Below, piece after piece: positions 1 through 9,836 of a stretch of 64,000 nt of DNA. The stretch is taken from contig NZ_QWBU01000002.1 of the NCBI RefSeq assembly GCF_003432075.1, positions 124,001 to 188,000 of the forward strand, written 5' to 3'. The stretch's first letter is position 1. Every line of letters begins with the position of its first letter. The notes under the pieces were generated by a model. The model was not told where the DNA came from. It worked only from the letters and a program-made list of their open reading frames with translations, and searched no databases. A program made the position numbers and the translations under genes. The DNA is from Shinella sp. WSJ-2. GTDB lineage: Bacteria; Pseudomonadota; Alphaproteobacteria; Rhizobiales; Rhizobiaceae.

Positions 1-470
1 TCGGCCGCGCCCTCGTCATGATCACCGACCGCGGCCTCGCCGGCCTTGCCTTTGCCGACGAACCGGGTGGCGATGATGCCTTCGAGGACATGTCCTCGCG
101 CTGGCCCAATGCCCATTATGTGGAGGACAGCGAGGCGACCGCCGCCTATGCCGCCCGCATCTTCGATCCGACGCGCTGGGATCCCAAGGCGCCGCTGCGC
201 ATCGTGTTGATCGGCTCGGATTTTCAGGTCCGCGTCTGGGAGGCGCTGCTGCGCATTCCCATGGGCTGCGCCGTCACCTATTCGTCGATTGCCGAAACGC
301 TGGGACAGCCCACCGCCTCGCGCGCGGTGGGTGCCGCAGTCGGTCGCAACCCCATCTCCTTCGTCGTGCCCTGCCACCGCGCGCTCGGCAAGAGCGGCGC
401 GCTTACCGGCTACCATTGGGGCCTGACGCGCAAGCGGGCGATGCTTGGCTGGGAATCGGGCAAGGCCTGA
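1..470 (+). CDS. Methylated-DNA--[protein]-cysteine S-methyltransferase, C-terminal part (5' end outside window)
   Basis: The reading frame is already open at base 3, so the gene enters from the left and only its C-terminal part is visible. The visible protein carries the alkyltransferase DNA-binding helix-turn-helix and the active-site motif PCHR near residue 120 (numbered from the Met at base 18), followed by the conserved G-Y-HWGL-RK-LL/W-E end. The family transfers an O6-alkyl group from guanine to this cysteine, a suicide repair reaction. The stretch before the domain (GLAGLAF, then a region rich in acidic residues) resembles Ada-type proteins in rhizobia that carry an N-terminal AraC-like regulator domain. 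That domain would lie outside the window, so whether this is an Ada-like fusion or a plain Ogt is not settled. A bidirectional terminator separates it from gpmA. Confidence 0.85.
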   Translation, partial: GRALVMITDRGLAGLAFADEPGGDDAFEDMSSRWPNAHYVEDSEATAAYAARIFDPTRWDPKAPLRIVLIGSDFQVRVWEALLRIPMGCAVTYSSIAETLGQPTASRAVGAAVGRNPISFVVPCHRALGKSGALTGYHWGLTRKRAMLGWESGKA

Positions 471-477
471 AACGAAA

Positions 478-505
478 GAGGCCGGCAGAGATGCCGGCCT
501 TTTCA
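478..505. terminator. Bidirectional intrinsic terminator between alkyltransferase gene and gpmA
   Basis: GGCCGGCA at 480-487 and TGCCGGCC at 492-499 form a perfect 8-bp stem with loop GAGA. A T-run follows on the plus strand (500-503), and AAAGAG before the stem gives a T-rich tail on the minus strand. It fits termination for both convergent genes. Confidence 0.8.
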
Positions 506-528
506 TTTGCGAAGGTGTTGGGAACCGC

Positions 529-1164
529 TCAGTGCGCGCCCGACATGTCGCCGAGAACGTCCTTGGTTTTGACGGTCGAATCGGCGTTCAGCGTGTAGAC
601 CATGGGTACACCGGTCGCGAGGTTGAGTTTCAGGATCTCGTCCTTGGTCAGCTTGTCGAGCACCATGACCAGCGAGCGCAGCGAGTTGCCGTGCGCGGCG
701 ACCAGAACCTTTTCGCCGCGCAGCACGCGGGGCAGGATTTCCGTGAGGTAATAGGGCCAGACGCGGGCACCGGTGTCGCGCAGGCTCTCGCCACCCGGCG
801 GCGGGATGTCGTAGGACCGGCGCCAGATATGCACCTGCTCCTCGCCCCACTTGGCACGGGCGTCGTCCTTGTTGAGGCCGGAGAGATCGCCGTAGTCGCG
901 CTCGTTGAGCGCCTGGTCGCGGATCGTTTCTAGACCCTGCTGGCCGATCTCGTCGAGAATGATCTTCAGCGTCTTCTGGGCGCGGGAAAGGTCCGAAGTG
1001 AAGGCGATGTCGAACTTGATGCCCGTCTCGGCGATCGCCTTGCCGCCGGTCTTGGCTTCCTCGACGCCGAGTTCGGTCAGGTCGGGATCGCGCCAGCCGG
1101 TGAAGAGGTTTTTCAGGTTCCATTCGCTCTGGCCGTGGCGAACGAGGACGAGGGTTCCGCTCAT
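529..1164 (-). CDS. gpmA: 2,3-bisphosphoglycerate-dependent phosphoglycerate mutase
   Basis: Interconverts 3- and 2-phosphoglycerate in glycolysis and gluconeogenesis in the cytoplasm. The 211-residue protein has the RHG signature at residues 9-11 (phospho-acceptor H10), the NERDYG block with E88, and the second active-site histidine in AHGNS (H158). The length fits the short dPGM form of alphaproteobacteria. The gene lies 22 bp after dapB on the same strand and is probably the last gene of an exporter-dapB-gpmA unit ended by the terminator near 480-500. Confidence 0.95.
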   Translation of the reverse strand: MSGTLVLVRHGQSEWNLKNLFTGWRDPDLTELGVEEAKTGGKAIAETGIKFDIAFTSDLSRAQKTLKIILDEIGQQGLETIRDQALNERDYGDLSGLNKDDARAKWGEEQVHIWRRSYDIPPPGGESLRDTGARVWPYYLTEILPRVLRGEKVLVAAHGNSLRSLVMVLDKLTKDEILKLNLATGVPMVYTLNADSTVKTKDVLGDMSGAH

Positions 1165-1186
1165 AGGGTCTGTCTCCGAGGTTTGA

Positions 1187-2005
1187 TCAATTGAGCCCGA
1201 GCACGTCGAGCATGGAATAGAGGCCGGGCTTCTTGTCGCGCGCCCAGAGTGCGGCCTGCACCGCGCCGCGGGCGAAGATCGAGCGGTCGGTGGCGCTGTG
1301 CGACAGCGTCACCAGTTCGCCTTCGCCGGCAATGACGACGGAATGTTCGCCGATGACGGAGCCGCCGCGCAGCGTGGCAAAGCCGATCGTGCCCGTGGGG
1401 CGCGCGCCGGTATGGCCGTCGCGCACCCGCACGGAATTGTCGGCCAGCGAAATGCCGCGCCCTTTGGCAGCCGCCTGGCCGAGCAACAGCGCCGTGCCGG
1501 AGGGCGCATCGACCTTGTGCTTGTGGTGCATTTCCAGCACCTCGATATCCCAGTCGGCGGGGCCGAGTGCGCGGGCGGCGGTCTCGGTGAGCACACCGAG
1601 CAGGTTCACGCCGAGGCTCATATTGCCCGATTTGACGATGCGGGCATGGCGGGCGGCCGCCTTGATCTTCTCGTCGTCTTCGGGCGAGCAGCCGGTGGTG
1701 CCGATGACATGCACGATGCGGGCCTGCGCGGCGAGCCCGGCGAAATCGACGGTCGCGGCGGGTGCCGTGAAATCGAGCACGCCTTCGGCGGCGACGAAGG
1801 CTTCGAGCGGCTTGTCGGTGATGGCAACGCCGATCGGGCCGAGGCCGGCAAGTTCGCCCGCATCGCGGCCGATGAAGGGCGATCCTTCACGCTCGACGGC
1901 AGCGAACACCTCCGCCCCCTCGATGGCGTGGATGGTGCGGATCAGCGTCTGACCCATGCGGCCGGCGGCGCCGACGACGACCAGCTTCATTGCGGTGCCG
2001 CTCAT
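1187..2005 (-). CDS. dapB: 4-hydroxy-tetrahydrodipicolinate reductase
   Basis: Reduces 4-hydroxy-tetrahydrodipicolinate with NAD(P)H in the diaminopimelate/lysine pathway. The nucleotide-binding loop GAAGRMG is at residues 12-18. The catalytic block HHKHK at 160-164, followed by DAPSGTA, supplies the general acid histidine and lysine. The 272-residue length is normal. An ATG 15 bp further in (MKLVVVG) is possible, but the chosen ATG has an AGGAA sequence about 8 bp upstream. It starts 9 bp after the ABC exporter gene, which suggests cotranscription. Confidence 0.95.
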   Translation of the reverse strand: MSGTAMKLVVVGAAGRMGQTLIRTIHAIEGAEVFAAVEREGSPFIGRDAGELAGLGPIGVAITDKPLEAFVAAEGVLDFTAPAATVDFAGLAAQARIVHVIGTTGCSPEDDEKIKAAARHARIVKSGNMSLGVNLLGVLTETAARALGPADWDIEVLEMHHKHKVDAPSGTALLLGQAAAKGRGISLADNSVRVRDGHTGARPTGTIGFATLRGGSVIGEHSVVIAGEGELVTLSHSATDRSIFARGAVQAALWARDKKPGLYSMLDVLGLN

Positions 2006-2014
2006 GTGCTCTTC

Positions 2015-3817
2015 CTACTCTGCATTCTTGTCGGTGTTTGCGACGGGCGCCTGCAGGCTGTTGAGGCGAGCGTAAAGGCCGTTTTCGCGGCTCGCAAGCG
2101 TCGTGTGCGAGCCTTCCTCGACGACCGCGCCGTCCTGCATCACGATGATCTTGTCGGCGCGCACCACGGTCGACAGGCGGTGTGCGATGACGACGACGGT
2201 GCGTCCGCTCATCGCCTCGTCCAGCGCCTTCTGCACGGCCTGTTCGGATTCCGTATCGAGCGCGGAGGTCGCCTCGTCGAGCAGCAGGATCGGTGCGTTG
2301 CGCACCAGCGCGCGCGCGATAGACAGCCGCTGGCGCTGGCCGCCCGACAGCGTCACGCCGTTCTCGCCGACCGGCGTCTCGTAGCCGAGTGGCTGGGCAA
2401 GGATGAAATCATGCGCATAGGCATGGCGCGCGGCATCCTCGATCTCGGCATCCGTCGCCTCGGGGCGGCCGTAGCGGATGTTGTCGCGGATCGTGCCCTC
2501 GAACAGATAGGGCTGCTGCGAGACATAGGCGATGGCATTGCGCAGCGATTGCTTGGTGACGTCGGCGATGTCCTGCCCGTCGATCAGGATTTGCCCTTCC
2601 GCCGGGTCGTAGAACCGCGGAATGAGGCTGATGACGGTGGATTTTCCCGCGCCCGAAGGGCCGACGAGTGCGGTCGTCTTGCCGCCCTCGGCGGTGAAGT
2701 TTAGCCCCTTGAGGATCGTCTCGGTCTCTGTATAGCCGAAACGCACGTCCTTGAAGGTAATGGTGGCATCGGTCACGGCCAACGGCTTGGCATCCGGCCG
2801 ATCGGCCTGGCGCGGCTTGAGGTCGAGGATTTCGTAGATCATGCGGGCATTAACGACCGCGCGCTCCAGCGAGACCTGCAGGCGGGCCAGCCGCTTGGCC
2901 GGCTCGTAGGCCATCAAAAGTGCGGTGACGAAGGAGAAGAAGGCGCCCGGCAGGATGCCGCCATAGATCGAGCGATAGGCGGCATAGCCGAGAACGCCGG
3001 AAATGGCGAAGCCGGCAAAGGCTTCCGTCATCGGCGCGGTACGCTCCGACAGGCGGGCGATGCGGTTCGAGCGGTTTTCCGCCCGCGCGATGATGCCTTC
3101 CACCTTTTCCTTCAGCTGGGCTTCCATGGTGAAAGCCTTGACGATGGTGATGCCCTGTACCGTCTCCTGCATGGCGCCGAGCACATGGCTGTTCAGCACG
3201 ACGGATTCGCGTGTCGCGCTGCGCAGGCGCTTGGAAACGTAGCGCAGGCCGAGAAGCAGCGGCGGCGCGACGAAGAACACGATCAGCGTCAGGATCCAGT
3301 CCTTCGACAGCATCACCGCGATGAGCGCGACCAGCGTCAGGAAATCGCGCGCGACCGACGTTACCGTCATGTTCAGCACGTCGCGGATGCCGGTAACGTT
3401 TTGGCTGATCTGGGCGGCGAGGTAGGCCGAGCGCGATTCCGAGAAGAAGCCGACGCTGAGCGCCATCAGATGCGAATAGATGCGGCGCTGGTAGCGCGCC
3501 ACGATGTTGTTGCCGATCTTCGAGAGAATGACGGCCTGGAAATAGGTGGCGAAGCCGCGCAGCACGAAAGCGACGAAGATCGAGCCGCAGATCAGAATGA
3601 CGAGGTCGGCGCGCTTGTTGGCGAAGGCCTCGTTGACGACGGATTCCATGATCCAGGCGGTGAAGGCCGTAGTGGCGGCGACGATGGCGAGGCTGAGCAC
3701 GGCAAGGCCGTAGCCCTTGAGGTGGTCACGGCCGTTCTCGGCGATGACGCGCTTCAGCACGGTGGTGACGGTGTCGGAGCTGACGTGGGGGCGCTCGGGA
3801 CGACTCTTATCGGCCAA
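2015..3817 (-). CDS. ABC exporter, fused permease and ATP-binding protein (MsbA-like)
   Basis: A 600-residue half-transporter of the type I exporter class. The membrane domain spans roughly residues 35-310 with six predicted helices. The nucleotide-binding domain follows with Walker A GPSGAGKST at 386-394, signature LSGGQ at 490-494, Walker B ILLLDE at 510-515 and the switch histidine near 546. It should act as a homodimer in the inner membrane. The substrate cannot be read from sequence; lipid, glycan or drug export are all possible. No in-frame ATG precedes the membrane domain, and the frame starts at a TTG with AGGAAA about 9 bp upstream, so a weak start is inferred. Cotranscribed with dapB (9-bp gap). 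Confidence 0.85.
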   Translation of the reverse strand: MADKSRPERPHVSSDTVTTVLKRVIAENGRDHLKGYGLAVLSLAIVAATTAFTAWIMESVVNEAFANKRADLVILICGSIFVAFVLRGFATYFQAVILSKIGNNIVARYQRRIYSHLMALSVGFFSESRSAYLAAQISQNVTGIRDVLNMTVTSVARDFLTLVALIAVMLSKDWILTLIVFFVAPPLLLGLRYVSKRLRSATRESVVLNSHVLGAMQETVQGITIVKAFTMEAQLKEKVEGIIARAENRSNRIARLSERTAPMTEAFAGFAISGVLGYAAYRSIYGGILPGAFFSFVTALLMAYEPAKRLARLQVSLERAVVNARMIYEILDLKPRQADRPDAKPLAVTDATITFKDVRFGYTETETILKGLNFTAEGGKTTALVGPSGAGKSTVISLIPRFYDPAEGQILIDGQDIADVTKQSLRNAIAYVSQQPYLFEGTIRDNIRYGRPEATDAEIEDAARHAYAHDFILAQPLGYETPVGENGVTLSGGQRQRLSIARALVRNAPILLLDEATSALDTESEQAVQKALDEAMSGRTVVVIAHRLSTVVRADKIIVMQDGAVVEEGSHTTLASRENGLYARLNSLQAPVANTDKNAE

Positions 3818-3937
3818 TAGACTGACTTTCCTGCACGATCTCTCGGGCGGCCGGCCAAAACCGGCGCTTTGGCCGCTCTATAGGGTGTCGATCGGCTTTT
3901 GGCGAGTCCGCGGCGGTGTCCAGCGCTTCCGAAGGCC

Positions 3938-4963
3938 TCACCTTTTCCAGTGGCGTCCCTCGGTTGCAACACCGAAACGGTCCGGCATGCGCGCAAAGGC
4001 GGCAAGGCCGGCAAGCGCTGCGACCGGATGGGTGACCACATAGGTCGGGATCGATTTCAGGAGCGCACTGTGCGGTGCCTTGTCCTCGAAGGCGGCGCGG
4101 AATTCCGGGCCGCGCAGGGCGGGCAGGATCTTCTGCGAGATGCCGCCGGCCAGGAAAACGCCGCCCTTGGCCATGAAGATCATCGCCATGTCGCCGGCCA
4201 CACGGCCGAGATAGGTCGAAAACAGCGAGACGGTCTCGACCGCCGCGCGGTCCTCCTGCGCCAGCGCCTTGGCGGTCACGTCGGACGGTTTGGCGAGCGT
4301 CGCGTCCACGCCGTCGGCCGCACAGATGGCGCGGTAAATGTTCATGATGCCGCGCCCGCAGAGCAGTTGCTCGGCGGAGATGCGGCCCTCGATCGGCTCC
4401 AGGAAGGGCCAGATGCGGTAATCGCGCTCGCTGCGAGGGCCGACATCGACATGGCCGCCTTCGCCGGGAACCGGGATCCAGCTGTGGCGGGCATAGACGA
4501 GACCGGCGACGCCAAGCCCGGTGCCGGGGCCGAGCACGGTGCGCGAGGCGGCATTGCGCTCGATGCCGGGGCCGATCTTCTCCCGGTCAGTGTCGCCGAG
4601 CGAGGCGACGGCGAGCGCCTGCGCCTCGAAATCGTTGACGAGCAGCACGTCCTCGAAGCCGAGATTGGCGATCATGTCGCGCGGACGCACCACCCACGGG
4701 CAATTGGTCAGCGGCACCTCGTCGCCCTGGATCGGGCCGGCGAGCGCGAGAATCGCCGAGCGCGGCTGCACCGAACTCGTGTCGAGAATGCACTTTTGCA
4801 ACGCATCGTCGATATTGGCGAAATCCGCCGTCTGGACGATCGGAAACTGCTTGGGTTCGGCAAAGGCATCCAGCAGCAGCGCGAAACGTGCATTGGTGCC
4901 GCCGATATCGCCGACGAGAATGGGGAAGGGGAGGTTGGTCTCGTTGTCGCTCGGTCTTGCCAT
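3938..4963 (-). CDS. glk: Glucokinase (ROK-independent, Glk family)
   Basis: Phosphorylates glucose to glucose 6-phosphate with ATP in the cytoplasm. The 341-residue protein has the N-terminal phosphate-binding motif DIGGTNARF (from residue 19), the LALAGP-like and NDFEA blocks, and a GPGTGLG loop in the middle. These place it in the bacterial glucokinase family rather than the ROK family. The ATG at 4963 is preferred over a TTG one codon upstream. It lies 63 bp after mgsA on the same strand, so entry (glk) and overflow (mgsA) of glycolysis are neighbours. A 120-bp gap separates it from the exporter gene, so the two may be separate units. Confidence 0.93.
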   Translation of the reverse strand: MARPSDNETNLPFPILVGDIGGTNARFALLLDAFAEPKQFPIVQTADFANIDDALQKCILDTSSVQPRSAILALAGPIQGDEVPLTNCPWVVRPRDMIANLGFEDVLLVNDFEAQALAVASLGDTDREKIGPGIERNAASRTVLGPGTGLGVAGLVYARHSWIPVPGEGGHVDVGPRSERDYRIWPFLEPIEGRISAEQLLCGRGIMNIYRAICAADGVDATLAKPSDVTAKALAQEDRAAVETVSLFSTYLGRVAGDMAMIFMAKGGVFLAGGISQKILPALRGPEFRAAFEDKAPHSALLKSIPTYVVTHPVAALAGLAAFARMPDRFGVATEGRHWKR

Positions 4964-5026
4964 CAAGCTATCCCGTACTTCGCGTAGTAATTTTGGCGTA
5001 TCGCCTATCCGGGCTCAACAGTGCCG

Positions 5027-5407
5027 TCAATCGGCAGCGAAGTCGAGCAGGTGTTCAGCGGTGGCGCGGTTCAGCGCCATCGGAATGTCATAGACGATGG
5101 CAAGCCGCATCAGCGCCTTGACGTCCACATCATGCGGCATGGGGGTGAGCGGATCGACGAAAAAGATCAACACGTCCACCTCGCCGGTCGCAATCAGCGC
5201 GCCGATCTGCTGGTCGCCGCCGAGCGGGCCGCTCTTGAGACGCGTGACGTCGAGGCCGGGGCAGGCTTCCAGCACGCGGCCGCCGGTGGTGCCGGTCGCC
5301 ACGATCTTCGCCTGCGCCAGCACCTTTTCATTGCGCCGCGCAAAGGCCGCCATGTCGTCCTTCTTCTCGTCATGGGCGATGAGGGCGAAGCATTTGCGGC
5401 GGGACAT
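5027..5407 (-). CDS. mgsA: Methylglyoxal synthase
   Basis: Converts dihydroxyacetone phosphate to methylglyoxal and phosphate, a phosphate-recovering bypass of lower glycolysis. The 126-residue protein carries the family motif [10 protein letters not shown] with the catalytic aspartate at D65, plus the HD(E)KK block near residue 12 and [14 protein letters not shown] around 82-95. The start at 5407 (MSRRKC) has GAGGA upstream; longer in-frame extensions belong to the neighbouring mepA frame. It precedes glk in the same direction. The intergenic stretch before it holds the mepA terminator, so mgsA probably has its own promoter in the short gap 5408-5458. Confidence 0.92.
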   Translation of the reverse strand: MSRRKCFALIAHDEKKDDMAAFARRNEKVLAQAKIVATGTTGGRVLEACPGLDVTRLKSGPLGGDQQIGALIATGEVDVLIFFVDPLTPMPHDVDVKALMRLAIVYDIPMALNRATAEHLLDFAAD

Positions 5408-5458
5408 GGCGTTCCTCGTGGGCACGACGGGGAAATTTAAATCGATTTGATGCCTTAT

Positions 5459-5493
5459 ACAAAAGCGGTGGGGGCTTGAAAAGCCCCGCCGCT
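5459..5493 (-). terminator. Intrinsic terminator after mepA
   Basis: On the minus strand GCGGCGGGGCTT and AAGCCCCCACCGC form a long GC-rich stem with a short loop. The tail GCTTTTGTAT follows. It sits 10 bp past the mepA stop codon. Confidence 0.75.
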
Positions 5494-5502
5494 GAAGGTG
5501 GC

Positions 5503-6573
5503 TTACTGGAACGGACGCGGGATCGGGATCGGCACGACGGCCGGTAGCGCCGTGTCGTTGGCGATGACCGCCTCGATGCTGCTCGCCGGCGTGTCCCCGC
5601 CGCCGGAGAAGGCGAGCGCGGTGGAGGAGACGCCGCCATTGCCCTGATAGGTCACTTCCTGCTCGGAGGCAGGCGAGGCGCTGGCCAGCACGGTGGCGCA
5701 GGCCTTTGGCAGGTTGGCCATCGTCAGATACCAGGGCTTTACGGGCTTGTCGTCCTTCTTCGGCTTCGGCTTGGACCAGGGCTCCTTGGTGAACCACCAG
5801 GCAAGCGAGGCATCGCAGCCGTCGCCGGCCGGCACGCGGGCTTGTGGCTTGCAGCCGGCCGCGCCTTCCGGGCATTTGATGCGGATGTGGAAGTGCTCGT
5901 CATGGCCATAGATCGGCCGCACCTTGCCGAGCAGCGAACGGTCGCCCTGCCATGTGTCGCAGAGCTTCTTCTTGATCGCCGGATTGACGAAGACGCGATC
6001 GACCTGCGGATAGCTCGCCGCCTGCATGACGAGTTTGGCATGGGTCGACGTCCAGCGACGCGAATCGACGGTCAGGAACTTGCTCTTGTCGAGCATGGAG
6101 GTGAAGGGCAGCTTCTCGCGCTCCTCAGCCGAGAGGCGATGGTCCGGCATCGGCGTGAACCAGATGTCGGCATCGAGTCCCACTTGGTGGGATGCATGGC
6201 CCGACAACATCGGTCCGCCGCGCGGCTGCGAGATATCGCCGAGCAGCAGGCCCGGCCAGCCGAGCTTCTGGGCGTCCTGCGAGAACTGCTCCAGAAGCGC
6301 GATCATCTGCGGATGACCCCAGCGCCGGTTGCGCGACAGGCGCATCGCCTGCCAGGCCGGGCCGTCCGTCGGGATCGCCACGGCGCCGGCAATGCAGCCC
6401 TTGGCATAGGAGCCGTAGGGGTTCGTCGCCATTTTCGCCGGGAGGCGCTTGGCGCCGAACAGCTCCTTGGCCGGCCGGTCCTCGGCGGCGGAGGGGCTGG
6501 CAAAAGCGGTCAGCGCGAGGCCGGCGGCCATCAGGCACGGGATGAGGCGGATAAGCTTTGAAGGCAGGGGCAT
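5503..6573 (-). CDS. mepA: Penicillin-insensitive murein endopeptidase
   Basis: Periplasmic zinc peptidase (M74 family) that cuts D-Ala-mDAP cross-links in peptidoglycan. The chosen ATG at 6573 gives 356 residues with a signal peptide (residues 1-30, ending SAAED). Metal-binding and catalytic residues are visible in [13 protein letters not shown] (H126, H129, D136) and GHDEHFHI (H224, H227, H229). After the enzymatic domain (about residue 290) comes a low-complexity C-terminal tail ending in alternating Pro-Ile, absent from the short enterobacterial enzyme. A longer frame to 6756 exists, but it would bury the signal peptide. Divergent from yejA across about 180 bp. Confidence 0.9.
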   Translation of the reverse strand: MPLPSKLIRLIPCLMAAGLALTAFASPSAAEDRPAKELFGAKRLPAKMATNPYGSYAKGCIAGAVAIPTDGPAWQAMRLSRNRRWGHPQMIALLEQFSQDAQKLGWPGLLLGDISQPRGGPMLSGHASHQVGLDADIWFTPMPDHRLSAEEREKLPFTSMLDKSKFLTVDSRRWTSTHAKLVMQAASYPQVDRVFVNPAIKKKLCDTWQGDRSLLGKVRPIYGHDEHFHIRIKCPEGAAGCKPQARVPAGDGCDASLAWWFTKEPWSKPKPKKDDKPVKPWYLTMANLPKACATVLASASPASEQEVTYQGNGGVSSTALAFSGGGDTPASSIEAVIANDTALPAVVPIPIPRPFQ

Positions 6574-6754
6574 TGGCAGGTCTCGAAGTCGCAATCGCTC
6601 ACGAAAGGTTAAAGGATCATCCTTTCGCGGAAATGAATCGTCGTGTCGGATAGGGACGGCAAAAACCGCCGCTTTCATGGCAGGCCTGTCAATTGCCCGG
6701 ATTTTGCCTATTCTCCGCTGCATGCTTCGGCAAACGCATGGAAAGGAAAGTGGC

Positions 6755-8599
6755 ATGAAGGCAGCCTACGGGAGAACATGGGTCACGGCGATACTGGCGA
6801 TCGGGCTCGCAACGGGAGTGGCTGCTCAGGATGCTGCAAGTCCGGTTTGGCGCAACGGCATCTCGACCATCGGTGAACTGAAGCATCCCAACGGCTTTGC
6901 GCATTTCGACTATGTCAATCCCGACGCGCCGAAGGGCGGCGAGCTGAAACTCTCCGAAACCGGCACCTACGATACGTTCAACCTCATCCTCTCCAAGGGA
7001 GAGGCGGCGACCGGCGTCGGTTCGCTCGTCTTCGACACCTTGCTGAAATCCGCCGAGGACGAGATCACCGCCTCCTATGGCCTGTTGGCCGAAGGCGTTT
7101 CCTATCCCGACGACTTCTCGTCGGCGACCTTCCGCCTGCGCGCGGAAGCCAAATGGGCGGACGGGAAGCCCGTGACGCCGGAGGACGTCGTTTATTCCTT
7201 TGAAAAGCTGAAGGAGCACAATCCGCTCTATGCCAACTATTACCGCCACGTGATCTTGGCGGAAAAGACCGGCGATCGCGACATCACCTTCCGCTTCGAC
7301 GAGAAGAATAATCGCGAACTGCCCAACATTCTCGGCCAGTTCCCGGTCATCCCCAAGCACTGGTGGGAGGGAACGGACGCCAAGGGCAACAAGCGCGACA
7401 TCAGCCGCACGACCCTGGAACCGGTGATGGGCTCCGGCCCCTACAAGATCGGCGCCTTCCAGGCCGGCGCCTCCATCCGCTTCGAGCGGCGCGACGACTA
7501 TTGGGGCAAGGACCTCAATGTGAATGTCGGCCAGAACAATTTCGACACGATTACCTATACGTTCTTCGGCGACAAGACCGTCGAATTCGAAGCCTTCCGC
7601 ACCGGCAATGTCCAGTTCTACCAGGACAACAGCGCCAGCCACTGGGCGACGTCCTACGATTTCCCGGCTGCCAAGGACGGGCGCGTGGTGCGCGAGGAGA
7701 TCGAGAACCCGCTGCGCGCCACCGGCATCATGCAGGCCTTCGTGCCGAACCTGCGTCGCGACAAGTTCAAGGATCAGAAGGTGCGCGAGGCGCTGAACTA
7801 TGCCTTCGATTTCGAGGACCTGAACCGCAGCCTCGCCTATAACGCCTTCCAGCGCGTCGACAGCTATTTCTGGGGCACGGAACTGGCGTCCTCCGGCCTG
7901 CCGGAGGGGCGCGAGAAGGAAATCATTGAGGAACTCAAGGACAAGGTTCCCGCCGAAGTTTTCACCACGCCCTATACCAACCCCGTCAACGGCGACCCGC
8001 AGAAGGTGCGCGCCAATCTGCGCAAGGCGCTCGATCTCTTCAAGGAGGCCGGCTACGAACTGAAGGATCGCAAGCTGGTCAATGTGAAGACGGGCGAACC
8101 TTTCGGCTTCGAGATCCTGCTCTCCAATCCCTCCTTCGAACGCACGGTGACGCCCTTCGTCAACAGCGTGAAGAAGATCGGCGTGGATGCGCGCATCCGC
8201 ACCGTCGATGCCTCGCAATACACCAACCGCACGCGCAGCTTCGACTATGACATGATCTACGGCATCTGGGCGCAGTCGCTCGTTCCGGGCAACGAGCAGA
8301 GCGACTATTGGGGCTCGGCCTCGGCCAACCAGCAAGGCTCGAAGAACTATGCCGGCATTTCCGATCCGGCGATCGACGAGCTTATCCGGCGCATCATCTT
8401 CGCGCCGAACCGCGACGAACTGGTGGCGACCACCCATGCGCTCGATCGCGTTCTGCTCGCCCATCATTATGTCGTGCCGCTGTTCTATGCCAAGGCGCAG
8501 CGCATCGCCTATTGGAACAATCTCGCCCGTCCGCAGGACCTACCCTATTACGGGCTCGGTTTTCCGAATGTCTGGTGGTCGAAGAACGCTGCGAAATGA
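6755..8599 (+). CDS. yejA: Peptide ABC transporter substrate-binding protein (YejA-like)
   Basis: Periplasmic family 5 solute-binding protein of 614 residues, first gene of a four-gene importer. The start at 6755 has GAAAGGAAAG directly upstream and opens with a typical signal peptide ending ATGVAAQ (about residue 25). An in-frame ATG at 6722 would put the signal peptide inside the protein. The family features DAPKGGELKLS, GTYDTFN and the C-terminal GLGFPNVWW match the Yej class, which takes up oligopeptides including antimicrobial microcin C-like peptides in enterobacteria. Substrate here is inferred from family. Transcribed with yejB, yejE and yejF. Confidence 0.9.
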   Translation: MKAAYGRTWVTAILAIGLATGVAAQDAASPVWRNGISTIGELKHPNGFAHFDYVNPDAPKGGELKLSETGTYDTFNLILSKGEAATGVGSLVFDTLLKSAEDEITASYGLLAEGVSYPDDFSSATFRLRAEAKWADGKPVTPEDVVYSFEKLKEHNPLYANYYRHVILAEKTGDRDITFRFDEKNNRELPNILGQFPVIPKHWWEGTDAKGNKRDISRTTLEPVMGSGPYKIGAFQAGASIRFERRDDYWGKDLNVNVGQNNFDTITYTFFGDKTVEFEAFRTGNVQFYQDNSASHWATSYDFPAAKDGRVVREEIENPLRATGIMQAFVPNLRRDKFKDQKVREALNYAFDFEDLNRSLAYNAFQRVDSYFWGTELASSGLPEGREKEIIEELKDKVPAEVFTTPYTNPVNGDPQKVRANLRKALDLFKEAGYELKDRKLVNVKTGEPFGFEILLSNPSFERTVTPFVNSVKKIGVDARIRTVDASQYTNRTRSFDYDMIYGIWAQSLVPGNEQSDYWGSASANQQGSKNYAGISDPAIDELIRRIIFAPNRDELVATTHALDRVLLAHHYVVPLFYAKAQRIAYWNNLARPQDLPYYGLGFPNVWWSKNAAK

Positions 8600-8760
8600 G
8601 CCGGGGCTTGCGCCGCAAAGCCGGCTGGGCTCCATATAGCGACAGCGAATCACCGCTGCCGGCTGCGGTGGCAAAACGAGAAGGTCTGGGCTTGATCGAC
8701 AGGATATCGAAGCGGCGGCGTGCCGCAGACGGGCGCGTCCTTCCGGTGGAGCGTCGCTGA
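8596..8760 (+). CDS. Possible small coupled ORF between yejA and yejB
   Basis: A 54-codon frame starts inside the yejA stop (ATGA at 8596) and ends inside the yejB start (TGATG at 8758-8762), so it fills the 160-bp gap exactly and could be translationally coupled at both ends. The product is basic (many Arg/Lys), with no signal peptide, membrane segment or recognised motif. Random overlap in high-GC DNA is quite possible. I see no independent ribosome binding site beyond the yejA coding end. Function unknown. Confidence 0.25.
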   Translation: MSRGLRRKAGWAPYSDSESPLPAAVAKREGLGLIDRISKRRRAADGRVLPVERR

Positions 8761-9836
8761 TGGGCGCCTATATCCTGCGTCGTCTCCTGCTGATGATCCC
8801 GACCATTTTCGGCATCATGGCGATCTCTTTCGCCATCGTGCAGTTCGCACCGGGCGGGCCGGTCGAGCAGGTCATTTCCGACCTTACCAACCAGGGGGCG
8901 GGCGACCGTCTCTCCGGCGGCGGCGACATGCTGCAGAATGCCGGCGGCGAGGGCGCGTATCGCGGCTCGCAGGGGCTCGATCCCGAATTCATCGCCAAGC
9001 TGGAAAAGCAGTTCGGCTTCGACAAGCCGCCACTCGAGCGCTTCTTCACGATGATGTGGGACTATATGCGCTTCGATTTCGGCGAAAGCTTCTTCCGCAA
9101 CACCTCGGTCGTCGATCTGATCGCCGAGAAGATGCCGGTCTCGATTTCGCTCGGCGTCTGGATCCTGCTGTTCTCCTACGCCATCTCCATCCCGCTCGGC
9201 ATCAAGAAGGCGGTGTCGGACGGCTCGGCTTTCGACGTCTGGACCTCGGGTGTCATCATCGTCGGCTATGCGGTGCCGAGCTTTTTGTTCGGCATCCTGC
9301 TCATCGTGCTCTTCGCCGGCGGGTCCTTCCTCGACTGGTTCCCGCTGCGCGGCATCGTCTCCGACAATTTCGACAGCCTCGCCTGGTGGCAGAAGCCGCT
9401 CGATTACATGTGGCACATGACGCTGCCGCTGATCACGTTGCTGCTTTCGGCCTTCGCCACCACGACGCTGCTCACCAAGAACTCGTTCATCGACGAGATC
9501 AAGAAGCAGTATGTCACGACGGCGCGCGCCAAGGGGCTGACGGAAGGGCAGGTGCTCTACGGTCACGTCTTCCGCAATGCCATGCTGATCATCATCGCCG
9601 GCTTCCCCGGCGCCTTCATCTCGGCCTTCTTCACGGGATCGCTGCTCATCGAATATATCTTCTCGCTCGATGGCCTCGGTCGTCTCGGCTACGATTCCAT
9701 CGTGCGGCGCGACTATCCGATCGTCTTCGCCACGCTCTTCATCTTCTCGCTGATGGGCCTCGTCGTCAGCCTCATCTCCGACCTCATCTATACCTGGGTC
9801 GATCCCCGCATCGATTTCGACCGGAGGGACGTGTGA
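8760..9836 (+). CDS. yejB: Peptide ABC transporter permease (YejB-like)
   Basis: Inner-membrane permease of 358 residues in the oligopeptide (DppB/OppB) class. The first membrane helix is at residues 9-30, a long periplasmic loop follows, and five more helices lie between about 130 and 345. The EAA-type coupling loop is seen in [21 protein letters not shown] near residues 260-280. The insertion rich in Gly after helix 1 (GDRLSGGGD) is typical of YejB. It is the partner of YejE (overlapping by 1 bp, TGATG) and should form the translocation pore with it. Confidence 0.93.
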   Translation: MGAYILRRLLLMIPTIFGIMAISFAIVQFAPGGPVEQVISDLTNQGAGDRLSGGGDMLQNAGGEGAYRGSQGLDPEFIAKLEKQFGFDKPPLERFFTMMWDYMRFDFGESFFRNTSVVDLIAEKMPVSISLGVWILLFSYAISIPLGIKKAVSDGSAFDVWTSGVIIVGYAVPSFLFGILLIVLFAGGSFLDWFPLRGIVSDNFDSLAWWQKPLDYMWHMTLPLITLLLSAFATTTLLTKNSFIDEIKKQYVTTARAKGLTEGQVLYGHVFRNAMLIIIAGFPGAFISAFFTGSLLIEYIFSLDGLGRLGYDSIVRRDYPIVFATLFIFSLMGLVVSLISDLIYTWVDPRIDFDRRDV

